From Proteles cristata cristata (taxonomy: Eukaryota > Chordata > Mammalia > Carnivora > Hyaenidae): a stretch of 64,000 bases of DNA. Positions 1 through 11,755 of this stretch are shown one piece after another (within the stretch, counting starts at the first letter, position 1; the number at the start of each line of letters is the position of its first letter). The stretch is from NCBI GenBank assembly GCA_017311185.1, contig JAESUZ010002551.1:434001-498000 (forward strand), given 5' to 3'. Made by a program: the position numbers and the translations under genes. The notes beneath the pieces were generated by a model. The model did not search any database, had not been told where the DNA came from, and worked only from the letters and a program-made list of their open reading frames with translations.

Positions 1-1129
1 AAATGGGAACATAGGTTAGTGTTGCTAATTGTCTACTCAGATGTCTTTAGTTTTTGATTATCTTTGTATTTTAAATAACTTTTTATTCATGGGGGAAAAA
101 ATAAAAAGAGGCAAAGAGAAAAAAATACTTCATGCCTCCATCCTGAGCTCCAATAAAACATCAGTACATCTGTTTTCTTTATTCATCTATGTCATGTATC
201 TGTGCGTGTGCACGTGCACACAGACACACACGTGACGTCTATGACCCCAGGTGTTTTTAGAATTCATTCTTTTTTGTTTCATTTGTCAAGAAGCTGATTA
301 CTTTTTGCTGCTCCCTCATTGATAGGGTTGGTCTTTGATACACTGTTATTTTTGTTCTGCCTTCATACTGCAGGGATATTAATCACTTTTCCTGTACAGA
401 GAGAAGGAGAGAGTTGAGGTTTTGGTGTCTAGAGTCCTCTCCTGACATAATGATTCGAAACCCTGTCCATTGTCTCCAGCCGAGATGGGAGGGCCATATC
501 TGGTTCCACAGCCTGTGTTACCGTGATCTCTGCATCGCTGTGGTGAGCTCACTGGTAGAACCAGTGTGGTATCGAAAAAACTGCTAGTCATTGAAACTGT
601 GACAACTTAGAACATAGACTTATGTGTTATACTCCTTTATACCCCTTTATACTCCTCTATACAGCATAGAACAGATGTTCGGTAAACACTTAAGTTCTTT
701 ATCATCACAAAAAACAATTCTATGCTGTATAATATTGTCTTAAAAAGGAAGTGCCTGCTGCTTAATTAACTTTTTATCTTTTACCCAAGAAACTGATATA
801 AATCAAAACTGACTGAAGTAGGTATCACTTCTGTTGCATCCCTTTCCCTTGTGTGTTCTGATCTAGAAGTACTCTTTTCTCACCAGAGGATGAGCTTTGG
901 ATCAGTAGATGTTTGATTATGGCCTGGTGGGGGTGTTTACACAAATTTAAGTATATAGGCTGCTAGAGCATTAATAAGTATTTTTTCAATAGCTGTCAAG
1001 ATATCAGATAGGCATTTAGGACAGACCTTACAAACCCCTGTTGCAGCATAGGTGGATGTAGAGTCATTATGCCTAGGCATGTGTTTGGAATATAACTTTG
1101 CTATTTATTTGAATTTAGAGGAGAAAATT
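1..1129. other. single-copy AT-rich DNA, no gene recognised
   Basis: No exon, RNA gene or clear repeat family seen. It holds a short CA/TG-rich patch at about 200-232 and an imperfect 11-bp triplication (TTATACTCCTT type) at 628-662. The small open frames at 29-235 and 379-591 have no recognisable domain. Confidence 0.5.
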
Positions 1130-1280
1130 AACCATCTTTTGAGATTATTTCTTGATTCATAAAATGAGGATGGTAGGAACTACATTATATTCTTGTTGAA
1201 AGTATTCCTTAAGATGATGTACGAACCACTTAGCATTACTTGGTATAGAGAGTCTCAGTAAACAATTTCATTAGTACTCC
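1130..1280 (+). repeat. MIR SINE relic
   Basis: The run CTTGATTCATAAAATGAGGAT, followed by AACCACTTAGCATTACTTGG and a tail ending in CAGTAAAC, follows the MIR core order (CCTCATCTGTAAAATGGGGAT then CACTTAGAACAGTGCCTGG). It is strongly diverged, as expected for this pre-eutherian family. Confidence 0.5.
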
Positions 1281-1409
1281 TGTTGTCTAGAAGGATTGAT
1301 AGAGTATGTTATTACTCACCTTTAACAATGGCTTGCTTTGGTTTGTGAGATTAATTTGTGAAAATATAAATGAAAAGGTTGTGTGAGAAGTATAGAAGTT
1401 GTTTGAATG

Positions 1410-1640
1410 CAAGATCACAGAACCACAAAATTTCAGAGCAGCAACAGACTGCCGAGAGCACATTTTTTCACTCACAATGCATGACACACATGCTTTATTA
1501 CAGATGAGGAAGGGAGACCCTGGAAGTTGGAATAAGCATTCTTGGATCACACAGATAGGAGACTTAGGGGCCAGTCCTGATTCTGTATATTCCTGTGCTT
1601 TTCCACATAATCCAGTCTCTTCAGAAATAGCTTGATGTGA
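1410..1640 (-). repeat. MIR-like relic, antisense
   Basis: Contains TTATTACAGATGAGGAAGGG, then a GGATCACACAGATAG block and a CAGTCCTGATTCTG block. These are the antisense MIR landmarks (acagatgaggaaactgagg, aaggtcacacagctag, gctgggattcgaaccc) in the right order. The overlapping 138-aa minus-strand and 78-aa plus-strand frames are chance frames in this relic. Confidence 0.5.
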
Positions 1641-1774
1641 AGAAATTTGGAGAAAAGCAACAAAACAAGACCTAGAAATGGGGTATCCGTAAGCAGTGGG
1701 CACAGTAATGTCATGTGACAGCCACCATGTTCAGCACTGTACAGCAGTAAGCATTTATTTCCATCACTCAGGTG

Positions 1775-2115
1775 TTAAGGCTGGCTCAGGAGCCCAGTGT
1801 TCTTGATCTGGCTGGTCATGCTCACACATCAGTGTTGCACGTAGGTCAGTTGGGCAGCTCTGTGACTGGGGATGGCTGGCGATTGGTTGAGGTATCTCAC
1901 CTCTTCTCCACAGGGACTCTCATTCTCGAGCAAGGTAGTTTGTGCTTATGCAGATAGACCTGACAAGAGTCCAAGAGCAGCCACGGCATAGTATCTCTGA
2001 GGCTTTGGCTTGTGATTGCCATGATGCTACTTGTGTCACATTCCAGGGATCCAAGCAAGTCCCAAGACCAACTTAGACCCAAGCAGTAGGGAAATAAACT
2101 ATACTTCATCATGGA
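1775..2115. repeat. ancient interspersed repeat, family unresolved
   Basis: The stretch from the CTGGCTCAGGAG block to CACATTCCAGGGATCCAAGCAAGTCCCAAGACCAACTTAGA resembles a common diverged mammalian repeat that carries '..cacattctattggtcaaagcaagtcacaaggcc..'. I recognise the pattern but cannot name the family. A masking run would settle it. Confidence 0.35.
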
Positions 2116-3070
2116 AGAAACTGATTTTTCTTCTGCTGTTCCTTAGCAATTAGAAGGCCAATTGGAGCCACTTTTTAAATCAATCACAGAGACCTTCTAT
2201 TATGTAATGAAAATAACATTCCCATTCTTTGTTTTAGGATATTTCTCCAATCTAACTGAGATATTAATGTGTAGTTGTTATCCAATCGATATGATAAGAA
2301 AACTTCAGTATCCCAACAAGGAAACACCAAACAAAACAAAATCTTTGAAATGTTAATTCATTTGGATTTCAAAAATGTAAATATCATTCTGTTATCTTTT
2401 CTTAGGACATACAGCTGCATATGCTTTAGTCAGAGAGGGCATGGGCTAATCTCCATTGTAAAATAAGGCCAGCATTTGAAATCTCTTTGCCAGTTTCTTA
2501 AAGCTGCATTGGACAAATAAACTGTCTTGGTTGATTATTTTATCAACAAATATATACTAAGTATATACAACAAATATATACAAATATATCATATATATCA
2601 TATACTAAGTATATCCAATCACCTGAACATAACCATGTAGGCCCTCAGAGTTATTGTAACTCTTTTATACTACAACACATCAGAAGACACTCAAAATGAT
2701 CACTAAGGTATATATTTATATGTATTTTACAAATTTTCTTTTACTTACACTTTATAAAGAGAGAGTTATAACTACTAAAATACTCAGGGTTTTTAGTTTT
2801 CCTCATCACAAAATCAAGTAGATTATAGCTGCAAAGATGTATATAGTAGGAATCGTGACTCTCCTATCTGCGAGGTGACGTTTTTGCCTTCTTAAGTTTT
2901 TAATCTGTTTATTTACAAAAGGCTACTGTCACTGGATTCTACAAAACCATTTACATTTAGCTCTTGAAATACTATTTTCTTTAAAGATATAATTTAAGGT
3001 ATTAAAACAACAAAAGGTAAGTTTCTGAAACTTACCTTCTATCATAAGAAAGGCAAATTTAAAAAAACCT
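2116..3070. other. single-copy AT-rich DNA
   Basis: Nothing recognised beyond a TATA-rich patch of repeated AAATATATAC-like units at 2545-2620. The frames at 2162-2356 and 2275-2466 are short and overlapping with no domain. Confidence 0.5.
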
Positions 3071-3078
3071 TAATTCTT

Positions 3079-3300
3079 GGGGGCGTTTGGGTGGCTCAGC
3101 CACATGAGGATCCGACTTCAGCTCAAGTCATGGTCTCGCAGTCCATGCGTTTGAGCCCTGCATTGGGCTCAGTGCTGAAAGCTCAGAGCCTGGATCCTGC
3201 TTTGGATTCTGTGTCTCCCTCCCTCTATGCACCTCCCCCACTCACACTCTTTCTCTCTGTCTCTCATAAATAAATAAATGTTAAAAATATTTAAAAAAAG
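3079..3300 (+). mobile_element. feline tRNA-Lys SINE (SINEC_Fc type)
   Basis: Full-length copy with a diverged head (GGGGGCGTTTGGGTGGCTCAGC), the body GGGCTCAGTGCTGAAAGCTCAGAGCCTGG, a CT-rich region and the tail AAATAAATAAATG. The 8-bp TAATTCTT occurs on both sides (3071-3078 and 3301-3308), a plausible target-site duplication. The frame at 3091-3273 is SINE read-through. Confidence 0.88.
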
Positions 3301-3308
3301 TAATTCTT

Positions 3309-4850
3309 TACAATTTTCTAGCAATTTTATATGGAAAAAATGAGTTTATGTTAGCATAATTTTATTAGAATAAGCCTGCTTCTACCCCACGAAAATTTTT
3401 GGTAATTTTTGCTTAATAATTTAAATCCTTAACAAAATATGCTATGGGAGAGGTGCTTCATTTTTGTATTTCACTGTAAAGATAAACCTTAAGGACATTC
3501 TTTTATAAACCTCAACACAATTCTACCTTAGGGAAAAAAACAATTTCTAAATGGTTTTAAAATCACCCTCCCCTGACATAAGAAGCACTGAAAGAAATTA
3601 CATGAAGAATAAAAGTAACCCTGAAAAGGGTCATGATCTCAAATAACTTTGAGAACTTCACTCTCTCTATTCACATCTATTGATACTGTTAGAGATAATA
3701 TTAAAATTGATAATATTGTTGAAAACATTAAGATTTAAAGAGCTCTAAATGCAAAGCTGTAGTTAAAAGTGAATGTTTCTATGTATAAAATGTACTTTTC
3801 TTTATCTGTTCATAATAAATTAACATCTATAAACATAATATCAAGATTTTCTGTTTTCAAAAAAGAATTCTGTTTTACATCTTCATTTCTTCAACCTTGA
3901 ATGGCTTTCAAGTGCTTTCATCATAATAGGATTAAGGCTGTTTCAAAATGTTTTTTCTTAACCATGTATATTGGCAATGTGATGTACCAGGTGAACTTGG
4001 AAAAGTGGACTTCTAGCAAGCCTTGGCCAATGTTCTATTTCTGAAAGTGCTATTTTGCAATATTTTACTCTGTTGATTTGCCTAGTCAGAATAGGTAACT
4101 AATCTAGAAAAAGTGGCTTTTGTTCACTGTGATTTTTGTGTTTATGTTAAATTTTCAGTATTATATTACCATCTTCTTAAATACAATCAGATAAACTCCA
4201 AGAACAACATCAAAAACTCTGGTATTTGAGTGGAGTCGGGTGCAATATTCTTGGCTGTTTTTCCAATAATGCTTTTGGCGCTTAGTGTTGATAATAACCT
4301 GCTCTCTTCCTGTGTTCTGAGGGAATTTGATCTTTCACAGAGGTGAGTATTGCCCCCAGGGTGTATTGAGGATGGAAAGAATTTAGAAACATTGGCATCC
4401 ATGAACACCTGGCCAATTATTTGAGACAGTCAATGTGAAGTATGGCAACTTAAACAAGAATTCACTTTTAGACTACCAGTGTAGATGTACATTTACTAGT
4501 TTTCCTGCTTACCACCTGGAATGACTTTTTGGAAGATGATCCTCCAGATTCTGACTTGATTATCTAATTAAAGTACAGGGTTAGTCACCAATCCTTAGAC
4601 CAGATACCTAAAGAGCTACCAGATCATGATGACTGGAAATCACAGTACATGGCTAAGTTAGGGAGAGTTTGGAGAACTCTTGTTCTTTCACATTAGTCCT
4701 ATGAATTCTTTTCAATGTTAAGCACGTTTGTGATTTTTTTAGAGGACTGGGAATATATTTAGCCTTGAGATTCATCTAACTTTTCATGTTAGCTGATGTT
4801 AAGGCTGTTCATATTCACTGAAAGGTAAGAGTAACTATTCTATTGTCTCT
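3309..4850. other. single-copy AT-rich DNA
   Basis: No gene, RNA or young repeat recognised. The 73-aa minus-strand frame at 4187-4408 has no recognisable motif. Confidence 0.5.
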
Positions 4851-4854
4851 CAGA

Positions 4855-5075
4855 ATAAAAGTAACCACAAATAATAGCTAATAAAATGTGCTATTGCATG
4901 ATATATATTAACTTTTATAAACCACATTGATATTATTATTATTATTACAGTTTTACTGATTAGAAATTTGAGGCTTAGGGTTGTTAAACAATTAATTAGT
5001 TGCCCAGGGTGAACCAGTTTACAAATGGCCAAACTGGAAATCAGAGTCAGGTGCGGTCATACAGATTTTGAATTG
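4855..5075 (-). repeat. MIR relic, antisense
   Basis: Antisense MIR order is readable: TATTATTATTACAG, GATTAGAAATTTGAGGC, TTAGTTGCCCAGGGTGA, then GGAAATCAGAGTCAGGT. The ATT triplet run at 4932-4946 sits where MIR carries its variable ATAATAATA stretch. Confidence 0.6.
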
Positions 5076-5196
5076 TTATACTGTACACTGAATCATCTGG
5101 CTGTATTAAGAGATACAACCTAATAATTATTTTGTAACTCTGCATAGTCAAAAATGTTCCTCTGGAAATGAATCTGAGTATGTCCAGGACCTCTTT

Positions 5197-5405
5197 CTTT
5201 TAATGTTTATTTATTTTTAGGGAGAGAGAGAGAGAGAGTGAGAGCAGGGGAAGGGCAGAGACACAGGGAGACACAGAATCCAAAGAAGGCTTCAGGTTCT
5301 GAGCTGTGATCACAGAGCCCAATGGGGGGCTTGAACTCACAAACAGCAAGATCATGACTTGAGCCCAAGTCCTACGTTGAACCGACTGAGCCATCCAGGT
5401 GTCCC
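5197..5405 (-). mobile_element. feline tRNA-Lys SINE
   Basis: Antisense copy. It begins with the A-tail complement TTTTAATGTTTATTTATTTT, then a GA-rich block, and ends GAGCCATCCAGGTGTCCCA, the complement of the tRNA-like head. No clear flanking duplication. The 109-aa minus-strand frame at 5200-5529 is largely SINE read-through (serine/leucine-rich). Confidence 0.88.
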
Positions 5406-6299
5406 ACTTTGTTTTTTTAAAGGCCAGAACCTTTGTTTGATCTCCTTCCTTTACGCTTGTTGGAACTTGCCTAAAAAGTGAAAGGTCCATTTTATGAGAA
5501 TATATTCCCTCAATTATGAATATTTGCATGTGTCATGTAATCCTCAATACAGAGCTCAGTGAAGAGCATGGCTTCATACATGGAGATCTTGAGTCTCCAT
5601 TTGATAAAAAGCTCAGAAGTTGTTCTAAGTACTCATGAAACACAGTCAGAGGTAGTTCTTATCTGCAGGAAAAATCAGAATTTCCTATCTGTATGAATGA
5701 TTTCAGAGGTGCCAAGAGAGATATCCTGATCATTCTTCCCTCCTCCCCCCTATCATGGACACCTTACATACTCATCACTAAAATCTGAACTACCGCGATG
5801 CACTAAACGTGAAACATTCCCCAATGGGGAAGGAGTTGCTAGTTGGAGGCAGCTACAGGTTTGGGACTTGAACTCATGCTTGATCTACCCCTATGCACAG
5901 GCTATGACAAGGCAATCTCTCACTGAAGAAAGGTTATAACAAAAGCAAAAATAAAACTATGTTCCCCTAAAATTCTAAATTATCTCAGGGCTTAGAAAAT
6001 GATATTCTTATATCATTCTAGAATTTTATAACATTAGCTGTATGGATCCTTAAATATCTTATCTCTTATTTTTTAGATACTATTTTAGAAGTGATGATCA
6101 ACTTTCTACATGAGAGTTGGTTGGAATTCAAAAGAAAAGTCAGAAACAATACTTTTTTTCTATTATTATAAATGCTATTTTTGTTGTGTTTTTTTCCCAA
6201 CAATTCTACCCATGTTACTTCTATGGTAAATTTTTTACAAATGGCGACAAATCTCTCTATATACATTTAACTTTGCAGTATAACTTTTTTCTTAATCTG
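5406..6299. other. single-copy DNA
   Basis: No gene recognised. The opposed frames at 6066-6266 and 6117-6305 lie in low-complexity AT sequence. Confidence 0.5.
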
Positions 6300-6683
6300 T
6301 GGTAAAAGCATTTAACATACATCTACCTTTTAATAAATTCTTAATTGCACAATAAAGTATTGTTAGTTATAGATACTGTGTTGTAGGTCAGATCTTTAGA
6401 ACTTAATCATCTCGCATAATTAAACTTTCTAGCCATTGAACAATGGCTCCCCAAATATTCTGCCCCAGGCCTCTAGTAATTACCACTACTCTCTGCTTTG
6501 AGAAGTTTGACTAGTTTGACTAGTTTGACTCATATAAATAGAACCATGCAGTAGATTTTTGTGACTGGCTTAATTTCCCTTAGTAGAATGTGCTCTAGGC
6601 TCATCCGTGTTGTTGTATATGGCGAGATTTACTTTTTTGAAGACTGAGTATTATTTTATTATATATTATACATGAACATTGTA

Positions 6684-6708
6684 GTGTGTGTTTGTGTGTG
6701 TGTGTGCG
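6684..6708. repeat. (GT)n microsatellite
   Basis: Short GT/TG run with one TTT interruption inside the old L1 3' region. Confidence 0.8.
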
Positions 6709-6887
6709 TGCCACATTGTCTTTATCCATTTATCTCTTTATGGACATTTAGGTTGTTTCCATATCTTGAGTATTATGAATGATGTTGTAATAAATGTGGT
6801 AGTACCACTCTGCCTCTGATATCCTTATTTCAACTCTTTTGGATATAGACCCAGAAGTGGGATTGCTGGATCATATATTAGTTCTCT

Positions 6888-7054
6888 TTTAATTTTTTAA
6901 GTTTATTTATTTATTCTGAGAGAGAGCAAGAGACAATGAGTGGGTGCACATAAGAGAGGAGAATAGGGAGAATCTCAAGCCTGGGCTCAGATGTGGGGTT
7001 TGAACTCACAAACCATGAAATCATGACCAACTGACTGAGCCATTCAGGTGCCCC
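6888..7054 (-). mobile_element. feline tRNA-Lys SINE, short copy
   Basis: Antisense copy inserted in the old L1 between TAGTTCT and GAGAACC, which are contiguous in ordinary L1. The TCTCTTTTA motif repeats at both edges. At about 165 bp it is shorter than its neighbours: the GA-rich region and body are partly deleted (GAATCTCAAGCCTGGGCTC). Confidence 0.85.
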
Positions 7055-7566
7055 TCTCTTTTATTTTTTGGAGAACCTCTATACTGTTTTCCATAATGAC
7101 TGTACCAATTTACATTCTCACCAACAGTGTGTATGCATTTTAATTTCTTCACATACCACTAATAGTTTGTTATCAGTGTTTATGTGTGTTTATAATAGCT
7201 ATCCTAATAGGTGATATTTCACTAGTTTTTATGTGCTTTTCCCTGATGATTGATGTTGAGCACCTTTTTTCGTTTGTCCGTTGGACATGTGTATGTCTTC
7301 TTTGGAAAAATGTATTCAAGCCCTTTACCCTTTTTAAAACCTGGTTGTTATTATTGCTATTATTATTATTAATAGTATTATTGTTATTGAGTTGCAGATG
7401 TTCTATATATATTTAGGAGATTAACCTTTTATTAGATACAGAGTTTGCAGGTATTTTCTCTCATTCTAGGTACTTTTTTTCATTTCGTAGTGTCCTTTAC
7501 TGTGCAGAAGCTTTTTAATTAAATGTAGTTCCTCTTGTCGATTTTTGGTTTTGATGACTGTGCTGA

Positions 7567-7835
7567 TTTTTTTTTAATTTTAATTTTTTAAATGTTTATT
7601 TACTTTTGAGAGAGAGAGACAGAGTATGAGTGGGGAGGGGCAGAGAGAGAGACACACACACACACAGAGTATGAGTGAGTGAGGGGCAGGGAGAGAGGGA
7701 GACACAGAATCTGAATCAGGCTCCAGGCTCTGAGCTCTCAGCACAGAGCTCAGAGCGAGTCTTGAACTCATGAACTGCGAGATCATGACCTGAGCTGAAG
7801 TTGGATGCTTAACTTATTGAGCCGCCTGGCACCCC
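7567..7835 (-). mobile_element. feline tRNA-Lys SINE with expanded CT/GA region
   Basis: Antisense copy inside the old L1. The GA-rich part is duplicated: the AGAGTATGAGTG-type unit occurs at about 7621 and again at about 7666, with a (CA) run between, making the copy longer than usual. It ends GAGCCGCCTGGCACCCC. The 68-aa minus-strand frame at 7580-7786 is SINE read-through. Confidence 0.88.
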
Positions 7836-8572
7836 AATGCCTTTGCTTTTGGTGTGGTAGCCAAGAAATTATTGCCAAGTCCAATTCAAAAAGCATTTCC
7901 TCTATGTTTTCTTTTAGGAGTTTTCTAGTATGAGGTCTTAAACAAAGAGGTGAGAGACTTGTACACTGAGAGCTATCAAATATTGACGAAAGAAATTTTT
8001 AAAAAGTTAAAAATAAATTTAAGAAGACACAGATTCATAGAAAGACATTTTGCATTCATGAAATATAAGACTTAATATTGTTAAAATCTTCGTACTACCC
8101 AAAGTGATCTACAGATTCAGTACCATCCCCATAAAAACCCCAGTGGTATTTTTTATAGAAATAGGAAGAAAAAAAATCCTAAAATTCTTATGGAACCACA
8201 GATGGTTCCAAATAGGAAAATCAGTGTGGAGAAACAAAAACAAAGCTGTGGACATCACAATGATTTCCAGATAAATTACAAAGCTTCATAATCAAAACAG
8301 TATAGTGCAGACCTAAAGACAGACCTATAGGACAATGAAACAGAATAGAAAGCCCAGAAATAAATCTCTGCATATACCACCAAATGATCTTCAAAAAAGA
8401 TGCCAACAATATACATCAGGGAAAGCACAGTCTCTTTAATACATGGTGTTGGGAAAACTTGATATCAAAATGGAAAAGAACAAGATTGGACCCTTACCTT
8501 ACATCATACACAAAAAACAACTCAAAATGAAGTTTGATTTTACATCTTTTTCAGCTTGCTATTATTCCATCA

Positions 8573-9550
8573 AGAGATAGAGTCCATTTCAGTGTGGTTT
8601 TGATTTGTATTTCCCTGATGAGGAGGGATGCTGAGCCTGTTGGCCATCTGGATGTCCTCTTTGGAGAAGTGTCTGTTTATGTCTTCTGCCCATTTCTTCA
8701 CTGGATTGTTTGTTTTTTGGGTGTGGAGTTTGGTGAGTTACTTATAGATTTTGGATACTAGCCCTTTATCTGATATGTATTTTCGCCTATCTTTTCCCAT
8801 TCTGTTGTTTGTCTATTAGTTTTATGGATTGTTTCCTTTGCCGTGCAGAAGCTTTTAATCTTGATGAGGTCCCAGTAGTTCATTTTGCTCTTGATTCCCT
8901 TGCCTTTGGGGATGTGTCAAATAAGAAATTGCTGCGGTTGAGGTCAAGGAGGTTGTTTCTGGCTTTCTCCTCTAGGGTTTTGATGGTTTCCTGTCTCACA
9001 TTCAGGTCCTTTGTCCATTTTGAGTTTATTTTTGTGTATGGTGTGAGAAAATGATCTAGTTTCATTCTTTTGCATGTTGCTGTCCAGTTCTTCCAGCACC
9101 ATCTGTTAAAGAGGCTGTCTTTTTTCCATTTGAATGGATCAAGGAGATGTGGTATATTTATACAATGGAATACTACATGGAAATGAGAAAGAATGAAATC
9201 TGTCCATGTGTAGCAACATGGATGGTCCTTTGAAGGTGTTATGCTGAGCGAAATAAGGCAGGCAGAGAAAGACAAATACCATACGTTTGCACGTATAGGA
9301 GGATTAGGAGGAACTTAACGAAGGACCATGGGGGAGAAGAAGGGAAAAAATAGCGGGGGAGAGGGACGGAGGCAAACCATGAGAGACTCTTGAATGCCGA
9401 AAACAAACTGAGGGCAGATGGGGTGGGGGGAGGGTAAGGGGGATAATGGGCATGGAGGAGGGCACTTGTGGGGATGAGCACTGCATGTTATATGGAAACC
9501 AACATGACAATGAAGTATCTAAAAAAAAAAGAGAGAGATAGAGCCCATTT
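8573..9550 (+). mobile_element. younger LINE-1, 5'-truncated and 5'-inverted, with TSD
   Basis: Flanked by a 17-bp duplication with one mismatch (AGAGATAGAGTCCATTT at 8573-8589, AGAGATAGAGCCCATTT at 9534-9550). From about 8590 to 9130 the plus strand is antisense ORF2 (CAGTGTGGTTTTGATTTG, GTGCAGAAGCTTTTAATC, TTTTGCATGTTGCTGTCCAG). From about 9131 it switches to sense 3' sequence (GAATGGATCAAGGAGATG, CAATGGAATACTACATGG) and runs through the carnivoran 3' UTR to an A-tail at 9521-9530. The frames at 8534-8761, 8809-9054 and 8880-9275 are ORF2 fragments or their antisense. Confidence 0.9.
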
Positions 9551-9946
9551 TCTTTCCCTTGATTCTTGTTCATATAACTTGCTTTCAGCAATGGCAACTT
9601 AGCAATTGTAATGCAAAGACTTGAAAACTATCTATGCATTGGGTTTTGCTCTCTTGTTAGTCTTTGGAAACTGATGCTATCATGTGTGGAAGCCCAAGGT
9701 AGTCTGGGGGAAGAAAAACCTTCCTGGATGAGGAATCTGTAGACTAATCAAATTAGTAACTGTCAGACATGTGAGTGAGACTGTTCTCAACCATCAAGTC
9801 TTAGTCAAGCCTACCTAGAGAGGAAGAAACTAAGAGATCAAAAAAAAAAAAAAAATCTGAGAAATAAGAGATGCTTGCTGTTTGAAGCCATTAAGTTTTA
9901 AGGTAGCTTTTTACACTGCAAAAGCTAATTGATACATTCTCTAGTA
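9551..9946 (+). mobile_element. MLT1-type ERVL-MaLR LTR, partial
   Basis: The 3' end reads TGCTTGCTGTTTGAAGCCATTAAG, then a TAGCTTTTTACACTGCAAAAGC block and TAATTGATAC, matching the MaLR LTR end (ttgttttaagccactaag..ggtttgttac..aactgatac). Upstream GACATGTGAGTGAGACTGTTC and CAAGTCTTAGTCAAGCCTAC match MLT1 landmarks in order. The 5' edge is lost near the younger L1. No internal retroviral genes are present. Confidence 0.6.
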
Positions 9947-11745
9947 TTCCTTTTTTATTGTTGTAGATACTGAACATTAAGAAAACCTCGCAGGTGCTTT
10001 CTAGAATAAAGAAAATATCGAGGAATGTAAACATATGAACATTTACTCTAGTCAGTAATTCCAGGAAAGATTCTAATTCAGAAATACAATGAACACCACT
10101 GCTTATTTCACAGTCCAAAACTAGTGTTGCCAATAGTGTTCTCCTTGTGTTGCCAAAATTATATGTGAGCAAAATGAGAAGTACAGTTATGTTTAGTTTG
10201 ACACGTCTTCCTTGCAAGGTTAAGCATTTGATTTGTTTATACTTTCCCCTATTTCCCTGGTTCAGCTGCACTGTCTGGGTTTTAACAGGCTTCAGTATTC
10301 CTTCATCCAATGAGACAGTGTCTGAGTTAAGGATTAACATTTGTATAGTGAAACATAAATGGTCGTGAATTGTATATAATATTTTAGCAAAAGATTATTT
10401 AGTTTTACCACTTATACAAATTTTTGGTCAAGCAAGCAGCCTTTTGTTTTTCTCTTAGAAGTCCAATTTGATGGATGCTAGGAGTGCACTAAGAAAAGTG
10501 GATTCTTAGAATTTCTATGATTACCAGATATAATAGGTAGCTGCTCTGTACTATGAATTGAAGAAAATAACTTTTAAATTTTACCTTATGTTATCTTTTT
10601 CCTCCATTCAATAGGTCTATCTTAACAAATAAATCCTAAAAGTTTAAGGAATATTGAAGTAAGTGTATATCCTGTTCACATTAAGTAAAAACAGTGCGTG
10701 AAAAAAATTTTTTTAAATACATATAAAGTTCAGTGTGACTACTGCACATATTTTTTATCTTGTGTATGTAAAGTATGTTTTTGAAATCATTTGGTTTATT
10801 TCAGTCTCCTGAATTAAACTCTCCCTGCCTTCAGAATCCACTGATTGAAATATATTATACCTGGAAGAAAATTAGAAGTTTTCTGGAGTTTATATTTAAA
10901 ATATTTTTCCATGTGCTTCTATAGACATAAAAAATTAAAGAAAGTTTCATAAATTCTTTATTAACAGTCAATTCTATTTTGTTTCCTGTCTCTTCTTTTC
11001 CATTATGGTCTCTTAATGTTGGTCCCTCACTTACTAAGTTGATTTCATATTTACTGTTGAGTTTTGACCTAGTGATGGAAAAATTCCATTCTTTATTAGA
11101 AGGAAGAAAATAATTCACAGCTTAAGATGTGAATATTGTTGTAATTCCTCCTCACCTTCCTATGCTCTTCTCCTAGCAAAGCAGGTATCTCTATTCTGAT
11201 CTTCCTGTGAAGATGAGATTTTGTCTCCATGGACTTAAGTTCCTTGACCACATCCATCTCATGAGTCTTCTATTCTTTGATCTCTTATTTGATTTCTTAT
11301 TTATTACTAATTATTTCTAAATTTATTTATAGTTTATTTCATCTTTCTCAAAGTACGATCTCTTGTCACTCTGTGACTATCAGACCTTGCTACAAACTTA
11401 CACCCTACTTCCATCTACTCGTGCTATTTTCTTTCCTAACTAATTTTTATACTCCAGTGACTGTGCCCCTCTCCCAGGCTCTTGGACACCACTCCTTATG
11501 ATCACAGCCCATGTCTTGGTCATCCTGTGGGGCCCCAAACAACGATAGGAATGATTTAGAATGCCTGGGATCACCTGTGGAAAGGAAGAATGACTTCCAG
11601 AAGGGAAGAAATGAAAAAATATTACCATAAGAAATGGGTCCCTCTACTGGTCAAAGAAAATCATAAAGATCTTATTAACTAACTTCTGCCCCTGAATGCC
11701 TTTTTGTCACTTTTCCAGATAAATACTGGATATTTAAATTAAATA
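9947..11745. other. mostly single-copy DNA
   Basis: No exon or RNA gene recognised. A 149-aa minus-strand frame (9891-10340) is among the longest in the window, but it starts in single-copy DNA, runs into the LTR and shows no domain or splice context, so I do not call it a gene. The 87-aa frame at 10855-11118 is similar. Confidence 0.5.
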
Positions 11746-11755
11746 AATAACTTAG

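Larger units (their letters stand above)
6300..8545 (-). mobile_element. old LINE-1 with inverted 5' part
   Basis: From 6300 to about 7940 the plus strand reads as the antisense of an old L1 3' end and ORF2: GTGGTAAAAGCATTTAACATAC, GGACATTTAGGTTGTTTCC, CAGAAGTGGGATTGCTGGATC, ACATTCTCACCAACAGTGTG, TGTGCAGAAGCTTTTTAATT. From about 7942 to 8545 it reads as sense ORF2: GTGAGAGACTTGTACACTGA, CAAAGTGATCTACAGATTCA, GTATAGTGCAGACC, AAACTCAAAATGAAG-like end. The two parts meet at neighbouring ORF2 positions, so this is one minus-strand element with a 5' inversion (twin priming). Two SINEs interrupt it (6888-7054, 7567-7835). All frames are broken. Confidence 0.82.

Noticed and set aside
9891..10340. 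149-aa minus-strand frame as a gene
   Set aside because: It runs from single-copy DNA into the 3' end of an MLT1-type LTR and shows no domain or codon signal.
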